Source: Streptomyces sp. NBC_00162
GTDB lineage: Bacteria > Actinomycetota > Actinomycetes > Streptomycetales > Streptomycetaceae
Reading direction: 5' to 3'
DNA: 64,000 nucleotides
Assembly: GCF_024611995.1 (NCBI RefSeq)
Contig: NZ_CP102509.1
Coordinates: forward strand, 2,046,001-2,110,000
Below are positions 1-8,126 of the stretch, piece after piece. Each line of letters begins with the position of its first letter. Position 1 is the first letter of the stretch. A program made the position numbers and the translations under genes. The notes beneath the pieces were generated by a model that was not told the origin of the DNA, did no database searches, and saw nothing but the letters and a program-made list of their open reading frames with translations.

Positions 1-1282
1 CTCCCTGGGCCTGACGGAGGCGCAGCCGGAGAACAACGTCCAGCGCATCGTGCTGGAGATGCTGGCCGTCACCCTCTCCAAGGACGCCCGCGCCCGCGCG
101 GTGCAGCTGCCCGCCTGGAACGAGGCGCTGGGCCTGCCCCGGCCCTGGGACCAGCAGTGGTCGCTGCGCATCCAGCAGGTCCTGGCCCTGGAGAGCGACC
201 TGCTGGAGTACGAGGACATCTTCGCCGGTTCCCACGTCATCGAGGCCAAAGTCGACTCCCTGGTCGCCGACTGCCTGGCCGAGATCGACCGGATCCAGGA
301 GATGGGCGGCGCGATGGCCGCCGTCGAGTCCGGGTACCTGAAGGGCGAGCTGGTCTCCTCGCACGCCGAGCGGCGGGCGCGGATCGAGGCCGGCGAGGAC
401 AAGATCGTCGGGGTCAACTGCTTCCAGCAGACCGAGGAGAACCCGCTCACCTCCGACCTGGACGGCGCCATCATGACGGTCGACCCGGCAGTGGAGGCGC
501 TCACCGTCGAGCGCATCGTCCGCTGGCGGGCGGAGCGTCAGGAGTCCTCGGACCGCCAGGGGAACGGCGATCCCTTCGTCTTCCCCACCACCCAGCAGGC
601 CCTGGACCGCCTCAAGGAGGCCGCGGCCGGCACCGAGAACCTGATGGACGCCACCCTGGAGTGCGCCCGGGCGGGTGTCACCACGGGCGAGTGGTCGAGC
701 GCCCTGCGCGAGGTGTTCGGCGAGTTCCGGGCCCCGACCGGGGTCTCCTCGGCCCCGGTCGCGGTCACCGCCGAGCCCGGTACGCCGATGCACGAGGTCC
801 GCGAGAAGGTCTCCCGTACGGCCGACGAGCTCGGCTCGGGCCGGCTGCGCCTGCTGGTCGGCAAGCCCGGCCTGGACGGGCACTCCAACGGCGCCGAGCA
901 GATCGCCGTCCGGGCCCGCGACGCCGGTTTCGAGGTGGTCTACCAGGGCATCCGGCTGACGCCCGAGGAGATCTCCTCCGCGGCGCTGGCCGAGGACGTG
1001 CACTGCGTGGGACTGTCCATCCTGTCCGGATCCCACAGCGCACTCGTCCCGGATGTCCTCGAACGCCTGCGCGTTGCAGGGGCGGGTGACATTCCCGTCA
1101 TCGTCGGAGGCATCATTCCGAACGCGGATGCCGTGACACTGAAGGCGGCCGGAGTCGCCGCCGTCTTCACCCCGAAGGATTTCGGCATCACGGAGATCAT
1201 CGGCCGTATCGTCGACGAGATCCGCAAAGCCAACAAGCTCGCCCCTCTCGAAATCGTTGCAAGCACGGAGGTCCCCGCATGA
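1..1282 (+). CDS. meaA: Ethylmalonyl-CoA mutase / MeaA, C-terminal part (cut by window edge)
   Basis: The gene is open at the left edge; about 426 codons of a protein usually near 670 residues are visible. The C-terminal 130 residues form a B12-binding domain with the base-off cobalamin motif: LDGHSNG (DxHxxG), then SILSGSH (SxL) and VIVGGIIP (GG). The preceding part is the end of the mutase barrel plus linker. MeaA-type mutases convert (2R)-ethylmalonyl-CoA to (2S)-methylsuccinyl-CoA in the ethylmalonyl-CoA pathway of acetyl-CoA assimilation. Assignment to MeaA rather than methylmalonyl-CoA mutase rests on the single-chain C-terminus and on the next three genes, which fit the following steps. 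It overlaps the next gene by 4 bases (ATGA), so translation is probably coupled. The crotonyl-CoA carboxylase/reductase gene is expected just left of the window (inference). Confidence 0.92.
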   Translation, partial: SLGLTEAQPENNVQRIVLEMLAVTLSKDARARAVQLPAWNEALGLPRPWDQQWSLRIQQVLALESDLLEYEDIFAGSHVIEAKVDSLVADCLAEIDRIQEMGGAMAAVESGYLKGELVSSHAERRARIEAGEDKIVGVNCFQQTEENPLTSDLDGAIMTVDPAVEALTVERIVRWRAERQESSDRQGNGDPFVFPTTQQALDRLKEAAAGTENLMDATLECARAGVTTGEWSSALREVFGEFRAPTGVSSAPVAVTAEPGTPMHEVREKVSRTADELGSGRLRLLVGKPGLDGHSNGAEQIAVRARDAGFEVVYQGIRLTPEEISSAALAEDVHCVGLSILSGSHSALVPDVLERLRVAGAGDIPVIVGGIIPNADAVTLKAAGVAAVFTPKDFGITEIIGRIVDEIRKANKLAPLEIVASTEVPA

Positions 1283-2253
1283 CCACGCCCGTCCACCCGG
1301 TGAACCGTCTTCGCCCGCGTCGCTCCTGCCTCGCGGTCCCGGGTTCGAACCCGCGCTTCCTGGAGAAGGCCCAGGGCCTGCCGGCCGACCAGGTCTTCCT
1401 GGACCTGGAGGACGCCTGCGCGCCGCTCGCCAAGGAAGGCGCCCGCCACACCATCGTGGACGCGCTGAACAACGGTGACTGGACGGGCAAGACCCGGGTC
1501 GTGCGCGTCAACGACTGGACCACGCACTGGACGTACCGCGACGTGATCACGGTCGTCGAGGGCGCCGGCCAGAACCTCGACTGCATCATGCTGCCGAAGG
1601 TCCAGGACGCCCAGCAGGTCGTGGCCCTCGACCTCCTGCTCACGCAGATCGAGAAGACCATGGGCTTCGAGGTCGGCAAGATCGGCATCGAGGCGCAGAT
1701 CGAGAACGCCAAGGGCCTGGTGAACGTCGACGAGATCGCCGCCGCCTCCCCCCGGCTGGAGACGATCATCTTCGGCCCGGCCGACTTCATGGCCTCGATC
1801 AACATGAAGTCCCTGGTCGTGGGCATGCAGCCGCCCGGCTACGGCGCGGACGCCTACCACTACATCCTGATGCGGATCCTGATGGCGGCCCGCATGCACA
1901 ACCTCCAGGCCATCGACGGCCCCTTCCTCCAGATCCGCGACGTGGACGCCTACCGCGAGGTGGCCGGCCGGGCGGCGGCGCTGGGCTTCGACGGCAAGTG
2001 GGTGCTGCACCCGGGACAGGTCGACGCGGCGAACGAGGTCTTCTCCCCCTCGCAGGAGGACTACGACCACTCCGAGCTGATCCTCGACGCGTACGACTGG
2101 TGCACCTCGGAGGCCGGCGGCAAGAAGGGCTCCGCGATGCTCGGCGACGAGATGATCGACGAGGCCAGCCGCAAGATGGCCCTGGTCATCGCGGGCAAGG
2201 GCCGAGCCGCCGGTATGCAGCGCACCAGCAAGTTCGAGATCCCGGAGGCCTGA
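1279..2253 (+). CDS. mcl: HpcH/HpaI-family CoA ester lyase (malyl-CoA / beta-methylmalyl-CoA lyase)
   Basis: This is a 324-residue member of the CitE/HpcH aldolase family. The N-terminus carries the family signature RSCLAVPGSNPRFLEKA, then VFLDLEDACAP, where the Glu-Asp pair belongs to the Mg-binding set. Later segments IGIEAQIENAKGL and IIFGPADFMAS form the rest of the metal and CoA site, and GKWVLHPGQV is the usual C-terminal motif. Family members reversibly cleave L-malyl-CoA or beta-methylmalyl-CoA to glyoxylate plus acetyl- or propionyl-CoA, the late step of the ethylmalonyl-CoA pathway. The start overlaps meaA by 4 bases and the stop lies 5 bases before the next gene, so it sits inside one operon. 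Which CoA ester is preferred cannot be read from sequence. Confidence 0.88.
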   Translation: MTTPVHPVNRLRPRRSCLAVPGSNPRFLEKAQGLPADQVFLDLEDACAPLAKEGARHTIVDALNNGDWTGKTRVVRVNDWTTHWTYRDVITVVEGAGQNLDCIMLPKVQDAQQVVALDLLLTQIEKTMGFEVGKIGIEAQIENAKGLVNVDEIAAASPRLETIIFGPADFMASINMKSLVVGMQPPGYGADAYHYILMRILMAARMHNLQAIDGPFLQIRDVDAYREVAGRAAALGFDGKWVLHPGQVDAANEVFSPSQEDYDHSELILDAYDWCTSEAGGKKGSAMLGDEMIDEASRKMALVIAGKGRAAGMQRTSKFEIPEA

Positions 2254-2258
2254 TCCCC

Positions 2259-2771
2259 ATGCAGTTCGGACGCACGTACGAAGAGTTCGAGGTCGGGGCG
2301 GTCTACAAGCACTGGCCCGGGAAGACGGTCACGGAGTACGACGACCACCTCTTCTGTCTGCTGACCATGAATCACCACCCGCTCCACATGGACAGCAATT
2401 ACGCCGAGAACACGACCGACTTCGGCAAGAACGTGGTCGTGGGCAACTACATCTACTCTCTGCTGCTGGGCATGTCCGTCCCGGACGTCTCCGGGAAGGC
2501 CATCGCCAACCTGGAGATCGAGTCCCTGCGGCACGTGGCGCCGACCTTCCACGGCGACACCATCTACGGCGAGACCACGGTCCTCGACAAGACCCCGTCG
2601 AAGTCGAAGAACGACCGCGGCATCGTCTACGTCGAGACCAAGGGCTACAAGCAGGACGGCACCCTCGTCTGCGTCTTCCGGCGCAAGGTGATGGTCCCGA
2701 CCGAGACGTACATCAAGGAGCGCGGCGGCGAGCAGCCCGGCCGCCCGCAGCTGAAGGAACAGGGGAAGTAG
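2259..2771 (+). CDS. mch: MaoC-family hydratase, probable mesaconyl-CoA hydratase
   Basis: This 170-residue single hot-dog protein starts at ATG 2259, just after the mcl stop. The family hydratase region is visible as LTMNHHPLHMDSNYA, followed by VVVGNYIYSLLLGM. In longer homologues from Alphaproteobacteria the mesaconyl-CoA hydratase has two such folds; here there is one, as is usual for actinobacterial MaoC proteins. Position between the CoA lyase and the acyl-CoA dehydrogenase makes mesaconyl-CoA hydration to beta-methylmalyl-CoA the natural role. That substrate is an inference from the operon, since MaoC proteins also act as enoyl-CoA hydratases. The stop is 2 bases before the next ATG. 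Confidence 0.85.
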   Translation: MQFGRTYEEFEVGAVYKHWPGKTVTEYDDHLFCLLTMNHHPLHMDSNYAENTTDFGKNVVVGNYIYSLLLGMSVPDVSGKAIANLEIESLRHVAPTFHGDTIYGETTVLDKTPSKSKNDRGIVYVETKGYKQDGTLVCVFRRKVMVPTETYIKERGGEQPGRPQLKEQGK

Positions 2772-2773
2772 CC

Positions 2774-3979
2774 ATGGCCCGACTCGCCCAGACCGCCGGG
2801 CTCACGGACGTCCAGCGGGAGATCCTCAAGACCGTCCGGGAGTTCGTCGACAAGGAGATCATCCCGGTCGCGACCGAGCTCGAACACCGTGACGAGTACC
2901 CGCAGCAGATCGTCGACGGCCTCAAGGAGCTCGGCCTCTTCGGCCTGATGATCCCGGAGGAGTACGGCGGTCTGGGTGAGTCGCTCCTCACCTACGCGCT
3001 GTGCGTGGAGGAGATAGCGCGGGGCTGGATGTCCGTCTCGGGCATCATCAACACCCACTTCATCGTGGCGTACATGCTCAAGCAGCACGGCACGCAGGAG
3101 CAGAAGGACCACTTCCTCCCGCGCATGGCGCTGGGCGAGGTGCGCGGCGCGTTCTCGATGTCCGAGCCGGGGCTCGGCTCCGATGTGTCGGCCATCACGT
3201 CCAAGGCGGTGAAGGACGGCGACGAGTACGTCCTGAACGGCCAGAAGATGTGGCTGACGAACGGCGGCACCTCCACCCTGGTGGCCGTTCTCGTACGAAG
3301 TGACGAAGGACACCCCGAGGGCACGGCGCCCCACAAGTCGATGACGACCTTCCTCGTCGAGAAGGAGCCGGGCTTCGGTGAGGTCCGTCCGGGCCTGACC
3401 ATCCCCGGCAAGATCGACAAGATGGGCTACAAGGGCGTCGACACGACCGAGCTCATCATGGACGGACTGCGCATTCCGGCCAATCGCGTACTCGGCGGGC
3501 AGACGGGCCGAGGGTTTTACCAAATGATGGACGGGGTCGAGGTCGGCCGCGTCAACGTGGCGGCGCGTGGCTGCGGCGTCGCTCAGCGTGCTTTCGAACT
3601 GGGTGTCTCGTATGCCCAGCAACGTCACACTTTCGGCAAGGCGATCGCCGAGCACCAGGCCATCCAGTTCAAGCTGGCCGAGATGGCTACCAAGGTCGAA
3701 GCCGCCCATGCGATGATGGTGAATGCAGCACGCAAAAAGGACTCCGGGGAACGAAACGACCTCGAAGCAGGGATGGCGAAGTACCTCGCCTCCGAGTACT
3801 GCAAGGAGGTGGTTGAAGACGCCTTCCGCATCCATGGCGGCTACGGCTTCTCGAAGGAGTACGAGATCGAGCGTCTCTACCGGGAGGCTCCGATGCTGCT
3901 CATCGGTGAAGGTACCGCCGAGATCCAGAAAATGATCATCGGGCGACGCCTGCTTGAGGAGTACCGACTCCAGGGCTGA
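2774..3979 (+). CDS. mcd: Acyl-CoA dehydrogenase, probable (2S)-methylsuccinyl-CoA dehydrogenase
   Basis: This 401-residue FAD flavoprotein has the full acyl-CoA dehydrogenase layout. An all-helical N-terminal part includes FGLMIPEEYGGLG. The middle beta domain has AFSMSEPGLGSDVSAI and KMWLTNGG. The C-terminal helical domain has QRHTFGKAIAEHQ, RIHGGYGFSKEY and LLIGEGTAEIQ; the Glu of GEGTAEI aligns with the catalytic base of the short-chain group. In this operon it would oxidise methylsuccinyl-CoA to mesaconyl-CoA, linking the mutase and hydratase steps. It is shorter than proteobacterial Mcd (about 550 residues), which carries an N-terminal extension, so assignment depends on gene context. 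It is the last gene of the run and is followed by a strong hairpin. Confidence 0.85.
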   Translation: MARLAQTAGLTDVQREILKTVREFVDKEIIPVATELEHRDEYPQQIVDGLKELGLFGLMIPEEYGGLGESLLTYALCVEEIARGWMSVSGIINTHFIVAYMLKQHGTQEQKDHFLPRMALGEVRGAFSMSEPGLGSDVSAITSKAVKDGDEYVLNGQKMWLTNGGTSTLVAVLVRSDEGHPEGTAPHKSMTTFLVEKEPGFGEVRPGLTIPGKIDKMGYKGVDTTELIMDGLRIPANRVLGGQTGRGFYQMMDGVEVGRVNVAARGCGVAQRAFELGVSYAQQRHTFGKAIAEHQAIQFKLAEMATKVEAAHAMMVNAARKKDSGERNDLEAGMAKYLASEYCKEVVEDAFRIHGGYGFSKEYEIERLYREAPMLLIGEGTAEIQKMIIGRRLLEEYRLQG

Positions 3980-3985
3980 AAGTAC

Positions 3986-4022
3986 CTTTTGCGGCGAATC
4001 ATCCACTGATTCGTCGCAAAAG
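3986..4022 (+). terminator. Strong intrinsic-type hairpin after the ethylmalonyl-CoA operon
   Basis: The 16-base arms at 3986-4001 and 4007-4022 pair at 15 of 16 positions around a 5-base loop (TCCAC), starting 7 bases after the mcd stop. The outer arm pairs run CTTTT with AAAAG, so there is no long U tract after the stem, as is common in Streptomyces terminators. Confidence 0.75.
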
Positions 4023-4068
4023 AGTCACTACCAGTCACTGGCCGACGGCCATCGACTCGGCTTCTGGC

Positions 4069-4099
4069 TTGCCCAGTTGTTGCGCGCAACCGATAGCAT
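4069..4099 (+). promoter_or_regulatory. Possible psd-pssA promoter with a 12-bp palindrome
   Basis: The 3980-4165 gap holds the hairpin above and then this segment. TTGCCC at 4069-4074 and TAGCAT at 4094-4099 are 19 bases apart and could serve as a weak -35/-10 pair. The perfect palindrome GTTGCGCGCAAC (4079-4090) lies between them. Placement of the promoter is a guess from spacing; the palindrome is directly visible. Confidence 0.3.
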
Positions 4100-4165
4100 T
4101 CCAGTAAAGCCGCCGTCCCGTCCCCCCGTTTACGGCGCGGCAATCACCCGCTACGAAGGTCATCC

Positions 4166-4822
4166 ATGCCCCACAGCCAAACCTCTGCACCTCGCGACAG
4201 CCTCCGTGGCGTACGCCTCGCGCGCGGAGCATCGCCGTGGCTTCTGCCGACCCTCGCCACCGCGGCGCTCAGCCTCACCCGGGCTCGCAAGTCCGGGCGC
4301 TGGGCCGCGGCGGCCGTGCCCACCACCGCGCTCGCGGCGGGCATGCTGTGGTTCTTCCGCGACCCCGAGCGCGAGATCGCCCAGGGCCGTGTCATCTCGC
4401 CCGCCGACGGTGTGGTGCAGAGCATCATGCCGTGGAAGGACGGACGGACCCGGGTCGCGATCTTCATGAGCCCGCTGAACGTCCACGTCAACCGCGCGCC
4501 CCTGGCGGGCACGGTGACGTCCGTGGAGCACATCCCCGGCGGATTCGTCCCGGCGTTCAACAAGGAGAGCGAGAACAACGAGCGCGTTGTCTGGCACTTC
4601 GACACCGAGCTCGGCGACATCGAGATGGTGCAGATCGCCGGCGCAGTCGCCCGGCGCATCGTTCCGTACCTGCCGGCCGGTACGAAGGTCGAGCAGGGCG
4701 AACGCATCGGTCTGATCCGCTTCGGCTCCCGCGTCGACATCTACCTCCCCGAGGGTGTCGAGGTCGCGGTCGAGGTCGGTCAGGCCACCACCGCGGGGGT
4801 GACACGAATTGACCGTGACTGA
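4166..4822 (+). CDS. psd: Phosphatidylserine decarboxylase proenzyme
   Basis: This 218-residue protein is of the short bacterial/archaeal-like class. It decarboxylates phosphatidylserine to phosphatidylethanolamine at the membrane. Hydrophobic N-terminal stretches run at about residues 23-33 and 46-60. The conserved core is visible as FFRDPEREI, SPADGVVQSI, IFMSPLNVHVNRAP and GLIRFGSRVDIYLP. The Gly-Ser bond in FGSR is the family's self-cleavage site, which yields alpha and beta chains and the pyruvoyl group on the new Ser terminus. The length matches the family. Its last 14 bases overlap the start of pssA, so the two phospholipid genes are translationally linked, supplying substrate and product steps together. 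Confidence 0.93.
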   Translation: MPHSQTSAPRDSLRGVRLARGASPWLLPTLATAALSLTRARKSGRWAAAAVPTTALAAGMLWFFRDPEREIAQGRVISPADGVVQSIMPWKDGRTRVAIFMSPLNVHVNRAPLAGTVTSVEHIPGGFVPAFNKESENNERVVWHFDTELGDIEMVQIAGAVARRIVPYLPAGTKVEQGERIGLIRFGSRVDIYLPEGVEVAVEVGQATTAGVTRIDRD

Positions 4823-5669
4823 CCCTGAGACTCCGGCAGCCGGCTGGGTGCCCGAGCCCGCCGAGGAGGAGTCCGCCGAGGACGACATGCCGCTCTCGCT
4901 GCGGCTGTCGATAGCGGACACCCTCACGCTCGGCAATGCGACGTGCGGATTCATGGCGGTGTACTTCACCACCACCGGAATCCTCATCCCGCACCTCACC
5001 GGCAGTGGCGAGTCGGGCATGGCCCGTAACAGCGCCGCGACGGCAGTGATACTGATGCTGCTCGCCGCGGTCTTCGACCTCTTCGACGGCATCGTGGCCC
5101 GCAAGCTGCGCAGCTCGCCGATGGGCGCCGAGCTGGACAACCTGTCCGACCTGATCAGCTTCGGCCTGGCTCCCGCGTACTTCGTGCTCGTCTACGGCAT
5201 GGTCGCCGACGACGCGGTGCAGAAGATGTCGGCGCTGGCCGCGATCGTGGTGCTGCTGGCCGTGGTGCTCAGACTCGCGAGATTCAGCTGCGTGACGATG
5301 AAGGACGGCATGTTCCAGGGCATGCCGAGCCCCTTCGGCGCCCTGACGGTCGTCTCGATCGTGCTGCTGGAGCTCCCCTTCATCCCGACGCTGCTGGCGA
5401 TCATCGGCGTGGCCTGGCTGATGGTGAGCCGGGTCGAGTACCCGAAGCCGCGGGGTGTCCTCGCGGTGGCGATGCTCTGCTGGATCATCGGTGCGATGGG
5501 GCTGCTGGCGGCCTGGGCGTTCGACGCCCCGGGCGGTCAGCTGCTGCTCCAGACCGGCTGCGCCCTGCAGATCGCGATGGCGGCGACCATTCCGCTGTTC
5601 GCGACGACCCGGAGGGCGAACACCTTCCGGCACAACCGTCGCGAGGCCCGCGCCACCACGCTGCGCTAG
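4809..5669 (+). CDS. pssA: CDP-diacylglycerol-serine O-phosphatidyltransferase
   Basis: This 286-residue membrane enzyme of the CDP-alcohol phosphatidyltransferase family makes phosphatidylserine from CDP-diacylglycerol and serine. The signature DG-x2-AR-x7-G-x3-D-x3-D is visible around residues 98-119 (FDGIVARK, then GAELDNLSD), where the aspartates bind the metal ions. Around it lie about six to eight hydrophobic segments. The N-terminal 25 residues are acidic and probably cytosolic. The start is TTG 4809, inside the end of psd; the next in-frame candidates would cut into the family region. The C-terminus is basic. With psd it forms a two-gene phosphatidylethanolamine module ended by a hairpin. 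Confidence 0.92.
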   Translation: MTVTDPETPAAGWVPEPAEEESAEDDMPLSLRLSIADTLTLGNATCGFMAVYFTTTGILIPHLTGSGESGMARNSAATAVILMLLAAVFDLFDGIVARKLRSSPMGAELDNLSDLISFGLAPAYFVLVYGMVADDAVQKMSALAAIVVLLAVVLRLARFSCVTMKDGMFQGMPSPFGALTVVSIVLLELPFIPTLLAIIGVAWLMVSRVEYPKPRGVLAVAMLCWIIGAMGLLAAWAFDAPGGQLLLQTGCALQIAMAATIPLFATTRRANTFRHNRREARATTLR

Positions 5670-5677
5670 CTGTACGG

Positions 5678-5716
5678 GAGAGGCCCCCGGATGCCGATGG
5701 CATCCGGGGGCCTCTC
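5678..5716. terminator. Bidirectional hairpin between pssA and livK
   Basis: The perfect 17-base arms at 5678-5694 and 5700-5716 flank a 5-base loop. It sits between the converging ends of pssA (5669) and the importer gene (5758) and could stop transcription from both sides. Confidence 0.8.
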
Positions 5717-5757
5717 GTCGTTTCCGGCTGCGGGCCGACTGCTGGGGCTGGGCGGGG

Positions 5758-7038
5758 TCAGCCCGTTGGGGTGAGGTTTTGGGCTGCCGGGGTTACCGCG
5801 GCTTCCTTGACCACCTTCAGGCCGCCCGGGGTCTGCTCGTCCGGCTTCATGATCACGCTCTGCCGGGTGGAAGGGGACTTCGGGTCGGAGAAGTCGTGCG
5901 TGATCCCGAAGCCGCTGTCGTAGGACTTCAGGCTCAGCAGGGCCTTGCCCACGCCTTCGCGGGTGAGGTCCTTGTCCGCGCAGGCCTTCTTCAGCGCCTC
6001 CCCGTAGACCGCGGCGGCCGTGTATCCGGCCACCACCCCGTTGTCGAGCCCCGCGCCCGGGTAGGCCTCCTTGTAGGCCGCGGCGAGGGCCGCCGGGCCG
6101 GGGGCGGTGGAGCCGATGGGCAGGGTGGACGCGGCGACGTAGTAGTCCTTCTGCAGGGCCGCGCCCGCCGGGGTGGCGAGCAGCTGCGGAGCGAAGGCCG
6201 AGTTGTTGCCGACCACCGGGACGTTCCAGCCGCCGGCCGCGGCGACCCCGACCAGCGAGGCCGCCTGCCGGGGCCCGGCGCTGATCACCACGGCCTTGAC
6301 CCCGGCCTGCTTGAGTGCGGCGACCTGGGCGGACATGTCGTTGTCGGTGGGCTTGATCTTCTGCTCGACGACGGTCAGCCCGGCCTCCTTGGCCGCGTGC
6401 TTGGACCCGGCCAGGGCGTTCTCGCCGTAGTCACCCTCGAAGTACACGTGCCCGATCTTGTCCCCGGAGGCGATGCGCTTCTGTTCGAGGAGGTAGCCGA
6501 TGGCGTTGACCGTCTCGATGTCGTAGGTGGCACCCACCGTACGGATGGCAGGGCTGCCCAGCAGCGAGGCGGACCAGGCCTGCGGGATGACCAGTCCCTT
6601 GTCCTGGCCGTCGATGCGGTCCTTGGCGGCGGCGACGAACGGGGAGCCGATGAACTGGGCGAAGCCGAGCACGTCGGGCTCCAGCTCGGTGTAGCCGGCG
6701 AGGGCCTTCTGCGGGTCGTAGCCGTGGTCCCGGACCGTCAGCTCCAGCTGTCGGCCGCAGATGCCGCCCGCGGCGTTGGTCTGCTTGATCCACAGCTGCT
6801 GGGCCTGCGTGACGCTCTTGCCGAGCGAGGCGTAGACGCCGGTCATGTCGGTGAGGGCGCCGAGCCGGATGGCGGTGGCCGTGACCCCCTTGCCGGTCTT
6901 GACCCCGCCCTCGCCCTGCTTGTCCTCGGTGCCGGTGCCCGCCTTGCCGCTGCACCCGGCCGCGCCGGTGAGCAGGAGCGCGGCCGCGAGGGCCGCCGTA
7001 CCGAGTCGCGCTCGCTTGTCCGTGCCGGGTCTGATCAC
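5758..7038 (-). CDS. livK: Liv-type ABC transporter substrate-binding lipoprotein
   Basis: This 426-residue extracytoplasmic binding protein belongs to the branched-chain amino-acid/amide (HAAT) group. The start is GTG 7038, sharing GTGA with the permease stop. A basic N-terminus and hydrophobic stretch end in the lipobox LTGAAGC (Cys29), followed by a Gly/Lys-rich linker. The mature part begins with IRLGALTDMTGVYA, the usual opening of periplasmic-binding-protein-like domains, and has the second lobe motif GHVYFEGDYGENA. It is the last gene of the five-gene importer operon. The ligand cannot be named: HAAT binding proteins take leucine, other amino acids, short amides, urea or aromatic compounds. 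Confidence 0.9.
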   Translation of the reverse strand: MIRPGTDKRARLGTAALAAALLLTGAAGCSGKAGTGTEDKQGEGGVKTGKGVTATAIRLGALTDMTGVYASLGKSVTQAQQLWIKQTNAAGGICGRQLELTVRDHGYDPQKALAGYTELEPDVLGFAQFIGSPFVAAAKDRIDGQDKGLVIPQAWSASLLGSPAIRTVGATYDIETVNAIGYLLEQKRIASGDKIGHVYFEGDYGENALAGSKHAAKEAGLTVVEQKIKPTDNDMSAQVAALKQAGVKAVVISAGPRQAASLVGVAAAGGWNVPVVGNNSAFAPQLLATPAGAALQKDYYVAASTLPIGSTAPGPAALAAAYKEAYPGAGLDNGVVAGYTAAAVYGEALKKACADKDLTREGVGKALLSLKSYDSGFGITHDFSDPKSPSTRQSVIMKPDEQTPGGLKVVKEAAVTPAAQNLTPTG

Positions 7039-8126
7039 GCTGGCTCCTTCGGGGGTCTGATCCGGGCGAGGCCGCCCGGGAGGAACAGGACGACGGCGAC
7101 GACGGCCGCGCCGTACAGGTAGCGGGACGCCTCGCCCGGGGAGACCCCGCCGGCACCGGGGGCGGCGACGAGCGGGAGGGCGTCGCTGTAGCGGGTGAGC
7201 AGCTGGGGCAGCAGGGAGACGAACGCGGCGCCGATGACGGCGCCCGCGACCGTGCCGAGGCCGCCGATCACGATCATGGCGAGGTATTCGAGGGACAGGA
7301 CCATGCCGAAGTAGTCGGGCACGGTGCGCTGGAAGACGAGGGCGAGCAGGACCCCCGCCAGGCCCGCGTACATGGAGGACAGGACGAAGACGGCGGCGCG
7401 GTAGCGGGCCACGGGGACGCCCATGACCCCGGCGGCGATGGTGTGGTCGCGGATGGCGTTCATGGCGCGGCCCGGGCGCCCGCGCAGGATGCCTCGGGCG
7501 AAGAGGGCGCAGGCCAGGAGCGCGGCGAGGGCGACGTACCAGAGCTTCTCGGCGGACTGGAAGGGGACGGCGGCGATCACGGTCTCGGTGTCGTCGAAGG
7601 TGATCCCGAGGAGGGAGAGGGGTTCGACGGCGCGGCCGTTGAAGCCGCCGGTGAGGGGGGTGGCGTTGAACAGCACGTGCTGCCCGATGAAGATCAGCGC
7701 GAGGGTGGCGATGCCGAGGTAGGCGCCGCGCAGGCGGCCGGCGATGGGGCTGAAGAGCCCGCCGACGGCTCCGGCGAGGACGACGGCGAGCACGGCCGCC
7801 AGCCAGCTGGGCAGGCCGAGGCCGACGAGCTCGTGGCCGCCGGACCGCCCGCCGTCCCCGGCCAGGGCGCAGTACCCGTACGCGCCGACGGCGAGGAAGA
7901 AGGCGTGCCCCATGGACAGCTGGCCGGTGGCACCGGTGAGCAGGTTGAGGCCGATGGCCCCGATGCCCGCGGCGATGGCGAACAGCCCTGCCTGGAGCCA
8001 GAACCGCTCCAGGTAGAAGGGCAGCGCGAGGAGCACGACGGCCCCGGCGCTCCACAGGATCGGGCGCCCCGGGATCGCGCGCCTGAGGACCAGGCCCTTG
8101 GGGATCGGGCGCGGGGTGCTAGACAC
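7035..8126 (-). CDS. livM: Liv-type ABC transporter permease, LivM-like
   Basis: This 363-residue inner-membrane permease has about ten hydrophobic segments. The LivM core is clear: IAAGIGAIGLNLLTGATGQLS near residue 55, then SMGHAFFLAVGAYGY, and later GLAGVLLALVFQ and the EAA-like loop YLAMIVIGGLGTVAGAVIGA. The start is GTG 8126, overlapping the upstream permease stop. The C-terminal tail is RIRPPKEPA and overlaps the binding-protein start by 4 bases. It pairs with the LivH-like permease to form the membrane channel. Confidence 0.9.
   Translation of the reverse strand: MSSTPRPIPKGLVLRRAIPGRPILWSAGAVVLLALPFYLERFWLQAGLFAIAAGIGAIGLNLLTGATGQLSMGHAFFLAVGAYGYCALAGDGGRSGGHELVGLGLPSWLAAVLAVVLAGAVGGLFSPIAGRLRGAYLGIATLALIFIGQHVLFNATPLTGGFNGRAVEPLSLLGITFDDTETVIAAVPFQSAEKLWYVALAALLACALFARGILRGRPGRAMNAIRDHTIAAGVMGVPVARYRAAVFVLSSMYAGLAGVLLALVFQRTVPDYFGMVLSLEYLAMIVIGGLGTVAGAVIGAAFVSLLPQLLTRYSDALPLVAAPGAGGVSPGEASRYLYGAAVVAVVLFLPGGLARIRPPKEPA

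Noticed and set aside
2645-4006. Long reading frame opposite mch and the acyl-CoA dehydrogenase
   Set aside because: It mirrors well-supported genes on the other strand; its protein has no recognisable motif and is the expected by-product of GC-rich codon use.
4069-4099. Strong sigma promoter for psd
   Set aside because: Not asserted firmly: the -35 and -10 candidates are poor and 19 bases apart, so only a low-confidence entry was made.
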